Shown: in pieces, positions 9,998 to 20,503 of the stretch
How positions within the stretch are numbered: the first letter of the stretch is position 1
Layout: every line of letters begins with the position of its first letter
Assembly (NCBI GenBank): GCA_038373865.1
Contig: JAXGGA010000456.1
Span: 62,001 to 126,000 of the forward strand
Origin: Uloborus plumipes
Taxonomy: Eukaryota > Arthropoda > Arachnida > Araneae > Uloboridae
Reading direction: 5' to 3'
Length of the DNA stretch: 64,000 nt
The notes under the pieces: generated by a model
Database searches by the model: none
Told to the model about the DNA's origin: nothing
Seen by the model: the letters and a program-made list of their open reading frames with translations, nothing else
Position numbers and translations under genes: made by a program

Positions 9998-11215
9998 CAC
10001 TGAAGTGACAAAAGTCATGGGATAGCAATATGCAAATTTTCAGATGGCAGTAGCATCGCATAGAACAGGTATAAATGCGCAGTGCTTTTACAGAGCTTTC
10101 ATTTCTGTTCAAGTTATTCATGTGAAGAGGTTTTAACGTGATGATGACCGCACGACGTGAATTAACAGACTTTGAACGCGGAATGTTAGTTGGAGCTAGA
10201 CGCATGGGTCATGCCATTTCGGAAATCGTTAGAGAATTCAACATTCCCAGATCCACTGTGTCAAGAGTGTGCCGAGAGTATGAAATTTCAGGCATAACAT
10301 CCCACCATGGACAGCGCAGTGGTCGACCGCCTGCACTTAAAGATCGAGACCGGCGACGTCTGCAAAGAGTAGTAAATTCTAACAGACAAGCAATACTGCG
10401 TCAAATCACCGTAGAAATCAATGTGGGACGTACAATGGACGTGTCTGCTAGAACTATGCGGAGAAATTTGGATTTCTTGGGCTATTCCAGCAGAAGACCG
10501 ACTCGAGTGCCTTTACTGACAGAACGACATCGCTTGCAGCGACTCTCGTGGGCACGTGAGCATATCGGTTGGTCCCTAGATGAATGGAAAACCGTGGCCT
10601 GGTCCGATGAGTCACGATTTCAGCTGGTAAGAGCCGATGGTAGGGTTCGAGTGTGGCGCAGATCCCACGAAGCCATGGACCCAAACTGTCAGCAAGGCAC
10701 TGTTCAATCTGGTGGTGGCTCCGTAATGGTGTGGGCTGTTTTTTCATGGCATGGACTTGGTCCTCTAGTGCGACTGGACCGAACATTGACTGGAAATGCT
10801 TATGTGCAGCTACTTGGAGATCACTTGCAGCCATTCATGGACTTCATGTACCCAAACAACGATGGGATTTTTATGGATGACAATGCGCCATGTCACCGGG
10901 CCACAACTGTTCGCAATTGGTTTGAAGAAAATTCTGGACAATTCCAACGAATGATTTGGCCACCTAGATCGCCCGACATGAATCCCATTGAGCATTTATG
11001 GGACACCATCGAGAGGTCTGTTTGTGCCCAAAATCCTGCCCAATCAACGCTTTCACAATTATGGACGTCTATCGAGACAGCATGGCTCAATATTCCTGCA
11101 GAAGACTTCCAACGACTTGTTGAGTCCATGCCACGTCGAGTTGTTGCACTTCGCCGGGCAAAAGGAGGGCCGACACGATATTAAGAGGTATCCCATGACT
11201 TTTGTCACTTCAGTG
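9998..11215 (+). mobile_element. Complete Tc1-like transposon, 27-bp perfect inverted repeats
   Basis: The ends begin CACTGAAGTGACAAAAGTCA. The inverted repeats match perfectly over 27 bp, and TA flanks both sides (9996-9997, 11216-11217). The 1218-bp element contains one uninterrupted transposase gene. Identical ends plus an intact gene suggest a recent insertion, possibly still competent. It lies in element X and is antisense to the SK gene. Confidence 0.96.
10141..11184 (+). CDS. Tc1/mariner transposase, full length, DD36E spacing
   Basis: 347-residue cut-and-paste transposase, nuclear and DNA-binding. I start at ATG 10141; the GTG just before it only extends the frame. N-terminal helix-turn-helix segments (about residues 9-110) bind the inverted repeats, with a GRPP linker motif near 62-65 between them. 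The catalytic triad is visible: Asp156 in AWSDESRF, Asp247 in FMDDNAPCH and Glu284 in SPDMNPIEHLW. Thirty-six residues separate the last two, so it is DD36E rather than the classic Tc1 DD34E. That spacing is reported for the Incomer group; placement there is inference. The C-terminus KGGPTRY is typical of Tc1-like transposases. No stops or frameshifts. About 145 bp lie between the left end and the start codon, and the stop lies ~30 bp before the right end. Confidence 0.95.
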   Translation: MMTARRELTDFERGMLVGARRMGHAISEIVREFNIPRSTVSRVCREYEISGITSHHGQRSGRPPALKDRDRRRLQRVVNSNRQAILRQITVEINVGRTMDVSARTMRRNLDFLGYSSRRPTRVPLLTERHRLQRLSWAREHIGWSLDEWKTVAWSDESRFQLVRADGRVRVWRRSHEAMDPNCQQGTVQSGGGSVMVWAVFSWHGLGPLVRLDRTLTGNAYVQLLGDHLQPFMDFMYPNNDGIFMDDNAPCHRATTVRNWFEENSGQFQRMIWPPRSPDMNPIEHLWDTIERSVCAQNPAQSTLSQLWTSIETAWLNIPAEDFQRLVESMPRRVVALRRAKGGPTRY

Positions 11216-11537
11216 TATATTTCAATATAATTATCTTAATTCTATGTTAAAAATGCAAGGAAATGATATCATATTTAGAGATGTTAACGAAGACTGAAAG
11301 CATAAACTCAAATATGTAGCTCATATTAACATCAGATTTGTAATTCATCAGATCTGTAACGGCTTAAAAGTGAGTAATCTAAGGAGGGGGTAAATAACTT
11401 CCTTGACCTCCCCCCTTTTATTTTCTTGCATTTAGACCCAATTTAAACTTAAAATCCAATATTAATTTTTTTCTGCAAAAAATTTTTTTTTTCAGAAAAC
11501 TCCAACTTCAAATTGACACTTTTCTAAATATTGGCTC

Positions 11538-11850
11538 CTTTATCAAAAATTACATCGTTCACAATTTCAAGAAAAAAAGCTAAGTTTTCAAAGTTATTCC
11601 CAGCTTCCCAGTTTATGTTAATTGCTGATTTTATTTCTTCTTATAAAATGTCTTTTTAAATATTGTATCGTATGCAGAAAAACATTTTAGTAAAAAAAAT
11701 ATGTACCATCTGGGGTCTATCGTAACTTTTAAGGGACGATTTTTCTTTCCTTAATAAAAAATTATTTTTTACATAATATTTTTTTAATTATTTTTCCTGT
11801 CCATTAAGCACTGTTTGCAACCAGTATACAAAATATCTTTGGAAAAAGAC
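11538..11850 (+). repeat. Right half of the old interspersed repeat (copy A)
   Basis: Resumes after the insertion at CTTTATCAAAAATTACATCG and continues through TTAAGGGACGATTTTTC to about GTATACAAAAT. It matches the reverse complement of 54700-55008. Confidence 0.82.
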
Positions 11851-13290
11851 ACAGAAATTACTAATGAACAAGATATTCAGCACAATAAATTTGAAACTCA
11901 GATTAAGTTTGATTAAATCCTGTTAATTTGTCAGCCTTTAAGAATTTTTCGTTATAATCTAACTGCTTGTATCTGTCATGGAAAGTTTTCTAATCAAATT
12001 ACTTCAGTTTTAGTCAGGAAAAAAGAACCAAAAAGACTGCAAAAAAATACATATATTTGGAATATTTTTCTCGAAATACTTTAGTACGTGATGAGTATTT
12101 TCCGAAAATGCAACGAATTTTCTACTGCCGGTATCTATGATGGTTTCGTTCTAAAAGACTATATTTCTAATCAAATCCTTCCCCCTTTTTTTAAATTTTA
12201 AAGTATTTCTGCTCGGCAGAATTTTCAATGATTGAAATATTATTCAGCCTAACTTTGAGGCTGTTTAGAGGCATTCAATTACCAGAGAGATCTTTTCAAG
12301 ATTGTATCAATTCGATATATTTCCCGCTTCTTTTCTTTTTTGAATTCGAACGAATATCTCACAGAATCAATTTATTTTAAAATATGTACAGGGTGTTGAA
12401 AATGTATCAATTGGGGGTTTTGTTCTTACTTCTATGAAATTCTTCGTAATAATTCAGATTTTCAAATAAAAATATTAATCAAGCAATAACCTGAAAACAC
12501 TATGAAAAAAATTGACAAATGAATCGAGCTAATTTAATCAATTCTTATATTATGTATATTTTTTCAAAATTTTCACTATTTCAGCAATTAAAGCTTGACC
12601 GTTATTGTAAAATCGTACTTTAACCACATTAAAAAATATCAAAAGTAATACACCAGAAGAAGTTCAATAAAAATTATTTAAAAAAAATGTATTTTACGTT
12701 CTACTTTATTCTGGACAATGAATATAAAAAAAAATCTTTCTGGAGGAAGGAAAAAGTGCTTTTTTTTCATGAATTTCAAAGAAAGTCACGTAATACTTTG
12801 CATCATGCGATCTTTAGATGCAGTGGGTATTTTGAAGTATTTGTTTTGTAGATTGACCATAAAAAGAATATCGAACAAAATTAATGAAGACAAGGAATGT
12901 TTTAAAACTTTACCCTGCACAGTGAATATTAAATGCACAGACAGCACTTGGAATGGTACTTGGCAATGAGCTTTTGGAAAATTATTTAAAAACATCTCTA
13001 TTTTGCAAAGTTTATAGTAAAATAATAAATCATATTGTCAGCGGAATTAACATTAACCATGCGGATTGTTGCAGTTTTTTTTTGGAAAAATCACATGTTA
13101 TTCCTTTAGCCTACCCAAACTTGGCATATTAGTATATCTTGCAATATCAAAAACATTTGTAAGAAATCGGCAACAATACCTTTCAGTTAAGCCAAAATTT
13201 AAGTCCGATTTAACTTTGGTCTGTTTCCGTTCTAAGTTTGGGATAAACAATCTCAAGCGATGTTGACAATGTAGAGGAGTACCATTGCAC
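11851..13290. other. Intron, no supported feature
   Basis: A+T-rich. A lone TACAGGGTGTT at about 12388 resembles the head of the 4964 MITE but has no partner end nearby. The frame at 12718-12969 resembles nothing I recognise. Confidence 0.5.
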
Positions 13291-13440
13291 AGGGGGCTTC
13301 AAAAATAACTGTCCGATATCAAAACGTAATTACTGTTTAGATTGTTACACGTTTAGGTGCAATTTATATCGGCAGAAAGTGGAAAATTTGAAGATTTATT
13401 TGACATCGAACAGCGCTAACGCACTTTTTTCATCAGCCAC

Positions 13441-13617
13441 TTCAACTTTTGTGAAAACATCGACTGAACAACAAAAAAAATCTTTGTTGTTCTACTTTTT
13501 GCGAAGTGCGAGTCAGAAACAAGGCATCGTCAAAATACGTTGATGTAGAACCTGCTGCTGCGAAGAGCATAAGAAGTTGGAATAAACAATTCAAAGACAT
13601 GGGTGATTTGTGTACAC
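13441..13617 (+). pseudogene. Degraded N-terminal HTH fragment of a transposase-like protein
   Basis: Across two frames the + strand reads TEQQKKSLLFYFLRSASQKQ, then a frameshift with a stop, then EPAAAKSIRSWNKQFKDMG. This resembles the N-terminal helix-turn-helix region (Ser-Ile-Arg-x-Trp near a Gln-Phe-Lys-x-x-Gly) of a transposase-associated domain common in arthropod elements. A possible element end, AGGGGGCTTCAAAAATAACT, lies upstream at 13291-13310. The rest of the protein is missing. Weak assignment. Confidence 0.4.
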
Positions 13618-15326
13618 TATTTTTAAAAAAGGACTATGAAGCTATTGCGTTGTTATGCTTTAACAAAGGGAAATATGGTTATTAAAATTATAAAACCAGG
13701 TAGAGAAAAAAGAGGATGGTTGGTGGGTTGTTTGAATTGGGTTGGGTTTAATGGCGCAAGAGTCCTTACGGGCTATACTGCTCCAAGCGATAATCTATTT
13801 TATAATATTTTATTTAACTTTTATCTACGTATTAAAATGGAAATGATCACAATAGTGAATTATGTAGTAAAAGAGACACGAAAATTCCAGAACTTAAAAA
13901 TATTTAGTCGAATAAAAAAGCAAACTAAAAAAATGCCTAAACAATACACTGCAAAATAATTTTCTTACAGTATACTGTTGTATTACGCAGTGTATAATGT
14001 AAAAGTTGGATTCAAGTTAAATATATTAACTTGAATCCAACCAATTATACACATTAATATTGGTTCACTTGAACAAATTAAGTAAAGCTTTACTAGTTAC
14101 ACTAACAGTCTCACTACTGTCTGAGCAAGGTTTACATTTTTTCCTTCAGTTAGAAAAACTTACAGTCAGTTTTTATAAGTAAGTGAATGTTGGACTGACT
14201 GATTGGTAAGTGAATTCATTATTTATTTAAAAGTAATAATTTATCCAAACAATGTCTTACATGAAATAGAACCCAACCCTTTTTCATATTAGGTAGAGAA
14301 ATATTTGATGATACAAACAAACATTGATTTGGGTAGTCGCAGAAATGCTGAGTCACTTCATAAATAATTGAAAAGAAATAAAGTTTCAAAAAATAATTAT
14401 CACTGTTGAAAATAAATTTTAAAACATGTCTAGAAAAGACTTGCTTTATTCAAGAAGCAAAAAAGTTGATAACTTGTTTAAACCTAACTCATGGTCATCA
14501 GCTGAATTCTAAAGTCAAAAAACTCAGACTTCTTGTCCCTCCGATTTGCTTAGTATATTTTCTTATGACAAATAGAATTCTTTCAAACTACAGAAGAAAA
14601 AAAATAAAAGAAAAGCATGCTACCGGCAGCGAAAATGCTGGCTTCAATGCGAATTTCCCCGGAAAGAAAAGAGAAGTACAACTGGATGACTCGAGTAAGT
14701 CATTTGAGAGTCATGAGCAACATTCCTTCTGAGTGCATAAAACATTACCTAAAGGACCTTTGTCCAAAGGATATACATTCCTTATTGATTACGACAATGG
14801 AAGAATGCAAACTCTTGCTGAAATGTTTTTGCCTGGAAGTATGTGCTTGAAAATATTTGAAATTTATTTATAGCTACCACGGCGGAATTTGCTTCTTTCT
14901 TTCGGAGCAATGAAGAAAAAATGTTTTTATGGAAAGTATCAGAGAAATAACATCCATATTTTGTAAGCTAGGATGTTATGCTTTCACTGATTGTATTTAT
15001 TCAAATAGTATTGGGCTATTGGTACAATTTCAGAGGAGTGTTCTGGTTGATGTTTTGTTGTGTGGGATGAATATTGCATCCATGTTGGAGGTGAACCTAA
15101 TGATGATGTTGATGTTGGGAAAAGTACAAATAAAATTATTTTAATTCAGAAATTCTCATTGTATAAAATTTCTTTGGGATGATGTGAAGAGAAGAAAATA
15201 AACCAGGTGAAGATTTTATTCAGTTGATAAGGAAAAACTGTATGCACTAAAATGAGTATGGTTTCTCCAATGTGCCATATTTATGCATTTAAACGGCAAT
15301 ATGCATCCATTAAAATAATAAAGCTA
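13618..15326. other. Intron; unassigned sequence and one hairpin
   Basis: Contains small frames (13636-13959, 14406-14732, 14617-14850) that overlap each other and show no recognisable domain. I do not call them genes. The hairpin at 14006-14040 is listed separately. Confidence 0.45.
14006..14040. repeat. Perfect 15-bp-stem hairpin
   Basis: TTGGATTCAAGTTAA at 14006-14020 and its exact complement TTAACTTGAATCCAA at 14026-14040, with a 5-nt ATATA loop. Outer segments GTGTATAAT (about 13990) and ATTATACAC (about 14050) can extend the stem after a small bulge. Confidence 0.85.
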
Positions 15327-15736
15327 CAATGCAAAAAATGAACTGTTGTTTTTACAGTATAATACTGACAGACGCGGTTTCAGTTTAAAACTGTAAAATG
15401 TACACTAATAAACTGTAAAACTAGCAATTTTACAGTTTATTGCCATAAAATTTAGCTGTATTATGCTGTAAAAACAACAGTATAATACCGGCAGCAGAAG
15501 TTCCAGTTTAAAACTGTAAAATGCATAGTAATAAACTGTAAACTTAGCAATTTTACTGTTTATTACTGTAAACTATCAATTTTACAGTTTCTTACTGTAA
15601 ATTAGCAATTTTACATTTACTACTGTAAAATTAGAAGTTTTACAGTTTATTACTGTTCAATTTAGTAATTTATACAGTTTATTACTACAAAATTAGCTGT
15701 ATTATACTGTAAAAACAACATTCATTTTTCAAAGTG
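15327..15736. mobile_element. CACTG palindromic MITE, copy 1
   Basis: Ends are CAATGCAAAAAATGAACTGT and the complementary ACAACATTCATTTTTCAAAGTG. TA lies on both sides (15325-15326, 15737-15738). The interior is a run of ~30-bp units of the form CTGTAAAATTAGCAATTTTACAG, each nearly self-complementary, with a second internal AACAACAGTATAATAC. No coding sequence. Homologous copies lie at 18962-19341 and 20052-20432. Confidence 0.85.
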
Positions 15737-18700
15737 TATTTTAATTCCAGTACAGTATTAGTGTAGTCTGAATATGCCAATAACCAAACTCGAGGCAGAC
15801 GTTCTTTCATTGAAGTATGTGATTTTAGAAGACCGAGATGTCGGTATATTGCATGTAATTTCACATTTGCTTGAGTAAACGCAAAATACAATTCAGTGTT
15901 TATACAGTGGACGTGCGGGCTGGTTAATGGAATCGGCCCTTTTAATCAATCAAATCGTCAAAAACAGAACAAAATCCAGCTTTATTGAACTAGCCGCTTT
16001 ATTGAATCAAAACTCTTTTGAGTAAACGTGAGTCATGTATAAGCGACTGCCACTTTATTTACAAGGCAACATTTTTAATTACTGGCACTTAATAATAAAA
16101 ACAAGTTGTCTATAAACATTAATTTCAATTATTTTGTCGAAAACATTTCGATGAATATTTAAAAGAAGGCAGTTTTTTTCTTAGCTTTCCAGAAAATCTC
16201 TAATTGTTTCTTTTAAAACTCACTTAGTTATTCGTATCCATATGATTAAGCGTTGCAAAAAAAAAAAAAAAAAAAACAGCAAAAACAGCACTGAAATTAT
16301 ATGTACACATATGCTAAACTGTAAAAATTTATCAGTACGAATATTCTGCAGTCCTATACCATAAAATAAGGTAGAAGCGTATCAATGAAAATTCATCAGT
16401 GTCAGGTGATCCAAACGAACTTCCAACGAGAATTCAACCCGATATTTTTAATTACATCTTTTGATTAGCAAAGCTGCCATTTTAGCCAATAACATTTTGT
16501 CTCTCAATTTACAGGTAGTCATCATTCCATTTAATGGCTCATCTCGATTTTATAAAATAAAGTAGGCAATTCTGATGAAAGTAATTAGGACTTCAAAGGT
16601 ACGAGGGAAGGCCGGACTTTTTTCTTCTCCCTGGTAGCCTAATTGGACAGCCAGCACGAAACTCTTAAGTTCCTTGTCGCGTTATCGAACCGTCTGATTG
16701 AAGTGATACACGCTAGGAATCTACTACGGAATAAATTGATGGATTAAGTAAGAGCACGGAGGAAACTTTTGTTCCCCTTCGCATATATTTTTCTGGAATA
16801 CTCTTATCTTTATGATTAAGGGGAGATTGTGTGTGTGTGGAGCTGAATTGCTTCCGCGACGAAAACTTAAATTAATCTGATTGTGTAAGAAAATTAAAAT
16901 ATTTTGCGGATGAAATAGGAATGTAATGCATAAGTGCATAATTATTACAGTTCTACTACATTATACATAATAGTATTATATAAAATTCAATAATTTAAAT
17001 TTACGTTATTAATATAAATACTAAATTTTAATGAGAAAAAAAAAAACATTTACTTAAAGTAGTGTACAGTACAATGTACTGACTATAAATTATAAGAATA
17101 ACGCTATTAATGCTGAAACTGATTTGAGATACAAGTTTTAGGATTTAAGTAACCTCTTTTTCAATGCGATACCATCCGATTTTGAAAATGTTATAGATTT
17201 AGTTAATGATTTTCATAATATGCACGAATACTTCTTTTAATTTTCCTTGATTTTACATTGATTAAACGGAATTTGGACAATTTACACATTAATATACGGT
17301 CTGAAAAAAATAGAACAATTGCACTAATGTAAATATCAGCACGTGTACTCTAAATTTGTCATAAAGTTTACGTAATTAGAACTAAAGTCTTAGCAGAGAT
17401 ATCTCAGTAGAGGTCTTTATTCTTAGCTGATATCTTAAGCTTCTTCAACATAGTTAGGCAGTTTGTAAAGTTTTAGTTGCATTGTAGCATTTTATTTATT
17501 AATGTATGGTTAAAAAATTGTTAAAAGTATTTTTGGTATTGAAAGGACGTTGAAAACTGTAGGGTATTTAAAAATTAAAATACTTGTCACGGAAACTGTA
17601 TAAACTTTTTTCGACTAAAAGCGGAAACTACCAGAACCAATTTTTTTGGTGTTTAAATAGAAGAAATTGAAGGTAGCCGAACTCCCCCACTAAACATGCA
17701 CGTCTAACCAGTAGGAAAAATAAAATTTTCTTGTTATTTTTTTTTATAATTACACAAAATGAAGTTACTATCATTATTGTTTGATTAATGCGAAGCAAAG
17801 GGATGCAAGTGACTTTTGTCAAGTTTTGATTATAACGTGATCAAAGTTAAAAGCAAAGATAGACTTTTATTGATACGTGTTTCTAAATAATGTTATCTAG
17901 CATCACATACCACGACTACTACATCCCTTTCCCCAAAGCAGATAAGAGTTTCTTCTACTGTTTGTGCTAGTACAAATTGTAAATAACTAGAGTTTATTTT
18001 CTCCAATTTTTTTATATTGGTACTTACAGTCCTATGCCTCTCATTGAATTAATTCATTTGAGAAAACACTTTTGAATAATTATTTTTGAAAGTCAAATTA
18101 CTGGCATTACATTTATTCATTAACTGTGGGGTTTTAATTCACTAGTCAGTCTACCTTGTCTATTGTTGCGGAATAAAACATATTTGTGACTTAGATAATA
18201 ATAGTTACAACACTGTGGCAAATTTAACAGCAAATGATATCGCAGTATAGTTCATAAAACTAGTTCCTTGAAATCTAGTTAAATGTTATGAAAGTTAATG
18301 TTTCTGTTATCAATTTTGATGACAAAAAAGCGTTTCTTTAATTAATCTTTTTAAAGAAGAGAATTTTTAAGAAATTAATTGAATGCAGCCGAAATATTCT
18401 TCGAAAAAATATAATTTATTATTATTTTTTTTAATTTTAAAAGGGTGAAATAATTTCAAGAGCTGTATTTGAATGAATGACTTTTAGAAGATATAGCATT
18501 TGTAGAATCAGTACATGAGTATTTTAGTTTTAGGCACAAAAGGAAGAAAAACTAGTATAATTTTATTTCAATACAATATGCAAAAATGTATTGAGAAGTG
18601 TCCTTTAGAAAGAAAATAGTATTTTACATAAAGATGCATATTTTGAAATTGCAAAATCTTTTCTTGAATAAATATTAATTAAGAACATCCGGTGCGCAAC

Positions 18701-18960
18701 GGTAGAGCCAACTACTTTTATTTTTCAGAAACATGTTTCTCAACTCTTAAAATTTCAATTTTGAATTTGCTTTCAATATTTATAATGAATATCACATGTC
18801 ACGTGAAATTTTGAAACTCTTCTGCGTAAATGGCAAACTTAAACAGTATTTACTCTATACGAGATTTTTCTTAGCACAATATAATGTATATAGTCACTTC
18901 ACTTCACTGGTTAGTTTTACTGTCAGTGGTAAATATAGTACATGTATATATAACATTGTT
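15737..18960. other. Intron, no supported feature
   Basis: A+T-rich. A poly-A run of about 20 lies near 16257-16276. Reading frames are short and unrecognised. Confidence 0.5.
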
Positions 18961-18961
18961 A

Positions 18962-19341
18962 CACTGTAAAAAAGAATGTTGTTTTTACAGTATGATACAG
19001 CTATTATTACAGTAATTTTGCAATAATAAAGTGTAAAACTGCTATATTTAAACTGTAAAATTGCTAGTTTACAGTAATAATCTGTAAAATTGCTAGTTTC
19101 AAAGCTTATTATTGTGCATTTTACAGTTTTGAACTGTAACCTCTGCTGCCAGTACTACACTGTTGTTTTTATAGTAAATTACAGCTAATTTTATTATAAT
19201 AAACTGTAAAATTGTTAATTTCATAGTAATAAACTGTAAAATAGCTAGTTTTACAGTTTATTACTGCGATTTTAAAGTTTTAAACTGAAACCTGTGCGTT
19301 CAGTATTATACTGTAAAAGCAACAACTTATTTCTTGCAGTG
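18962..19341. mobile_element. CACTG palindromic MITE, copy 2
   Basis: Ends are CACTGTAAAAAAGAATGTTG and a right end complementary to CACTGCAAGAAATAAGTTGT. TA flanks both sides (18960-18961, 19342-19343). Internal palindromic CTGTAAAATTGCTAG-type units fill the element. Non-autonomous. Confidence 0.87.
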
Positions 19342-19882
19342 TATTTACGTATTTTTTCAAAATTTAAAACTTATGAAATTTTTTTGTAGTAGTAACAATT
19401 GATATTATTTAAGATGTTTTTAAAACACCATGCAACGCCAAATAAGCGTACAAGAGAATAAGTTTAATTAATTTAATGTTTGAAAAATTGTAATCGTGGG
19501 TAGATAAAACGAATTATTTGAATAATCAGGTAATTTCTAAAACGTGTTATAACAATAGTTTTTAAACTCAAAGAATCACTTAAAGTTCTTAGTTAATTAA
19601 CTGTTTTTGCAAGAAATTATATAAGGTAAATAAAAGCAAAAAGGTCACAGAATTTTCTTACTTCAACTTTAAATCCTTTCTTTTCAGATGAATTGCGAAG
19701 TAAGGGTTTGGTTACTGCGTCTAAGACTACACTCTCTGAGAATAACTGGGTGTAAAAAAATTTGACTTCATGTCTGTTTGTTAGCGAATGAAATCACATT
19801 CCATTTTACCCCAGAGAATATGGGGTAAATGGAAACGTTTTCCTTATTTCCACATGATTTTGTTGTAGGTAGCTAATCGCCC
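19342..19882. other. Intron; small imperfect palindrome
   Basis: CCATTTTACCCC and GGGGTAAATGG around 19801-19832 form a short hairpin. No gene seen. Confidence 0.45.
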
Positions 19883-20503
19883 CACTGTGAAAAATTTGTG
19901 TAACCTTACTCCGTAAAACCGGTGGCATCATTCTGCATTCAAAGCTGCCTCCGATGCAATGGAATAACTTAACGGGTAAAACTGCTGAAACGTCATGCGC
20001 GATGCGTAAAGTTGCACCAGTTTTATAAGTTGCTCCATTGCATTGGATGCACACTGCAAAAAATGAACTGTTGTTTTTACAGTATAATACTGGCAGCCTA
20101 GGTTCCAATTTAAAACTGTAAAACGCACATTAATAAACTGAAAAACTAGCAATTTTACAGTTTCTTAGTGTAAAATTAGAAATCTTACAGTTTATTGCCT
20201 TAAAATTTAGCTGTATTATACTGTAAAAACAACAGTGTAATACTGGCAGCAGAAGTTCCGGTTTAAAACTGTAAAGTGCACGGTAATAAACTGTTAAATT
20301 AACAATTTTACAGTTTATTACTATAAAATTGGCAATTTTACTGTTGAGTAATGTAAAAGTAGCAATTTTACAGTTTATTACTGTAAAATTAGCTGTATTA
20401 TACTGTAAAAACAACATTCATTTTTTACAGTGAAGTGGTGGTTCGCTTTTACGAAGTAAGTTTACACAAATGTTTTACAGTGTAACAAAAATGTTTTACA
20501 GTG
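19883..20503. mobile_element. Outer CACTG element interrupted by MITE copy 3
   Basis: CACTGTGAAAAATTTGTGTA at 19883 pairs with the reverse complement of the right end, CACTGTAAAACATTTGTGTA reading down from 20482. The match continues through CTTACTYCGTAAAA, about 36 bp in all. The right terminal 20 bp are tandemly doubled (TGTTTTACAGTGTA ending near 20484 and 20505), so the exact end is ambiguous. The palindromic MITE at 20052-20432 lies inside, leaving ~200 bp of the outer element. The TA flank is kept only on the right. Confidence 0.65.
20052..20432. mobile_element. CACTG palindromic MITE, copy 3 (nested)
   Basis: Begins CACTGCAAAAAATGAACTGT and ends with the complement of CACTGTAAAAAATGAATGTT. 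The interior repeats CTGTAAAATTAGCAATTTTACAG-like palindromes. It closely matches copy 1 but with a different number of internal units. TA flanks are not conserved. Confidence 0.87.

Larger units (their letters stand above)
8865..11360 (+). repeat. Interspersed direct repeats of TCAGATCGGTAAC in element X
   Basis: Copies on the + strand, all in the same orientation: 8865-8877, 9062-9074 (TCAGAGTGGTAAC), 9252-9264, 9408-9420, 9423-9435 (TCAGAGCGGTAAC) and 11348-11360 (TCAGATCTGTAAC). A weaker copy lies at about 11332-11344. They occur on both sides of the Tc1 insertion. They could be transposase-binding sites or relics of a tandem array. Function unknown. Confidence 0.8.
8685..11537. mobile_element. 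Inserted element X: GAG termini, 4-bp CTTT duplication
   Basis: The left end is GAGCTAATATTAAGAAAAGT and the right end complements GAGCCAATATTTAGAAAAGT, an inverted repeat of about 30 bp. CTTT flanks both ends (8681-8684, 11538-11541). The homologous empty site at 55005-55008 carries it once, so this is a real insertion. A Tc1-like transposon (9998-11215) jumped into X later, leaving about 1.6 kb of X itself. That remainder has no transposase frame but carries several direct copies of a TCAGATCGGTAAC motif. A 4-bp duplication with GAG ends recalls the Sola superfamily. That assignment is inference. Confidence 0.8.

Noticed and set aside
10454..10834. 126-aa minus-strand frame inside the Tc1 element
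   Set aside because: Shadow of the transposase gene on the other strand.
12387..12400. TACAGGGTGTT as a MITE end
   Set aside because: Resembles the head of the 4964-5490 MITE, but no inverse partner end was found nearby.
14617..14850. Small gene with Cys-rich C-terminus
   Set aside because: Overlaps another frame, with no domain, splice signals or codon bias that I can support.
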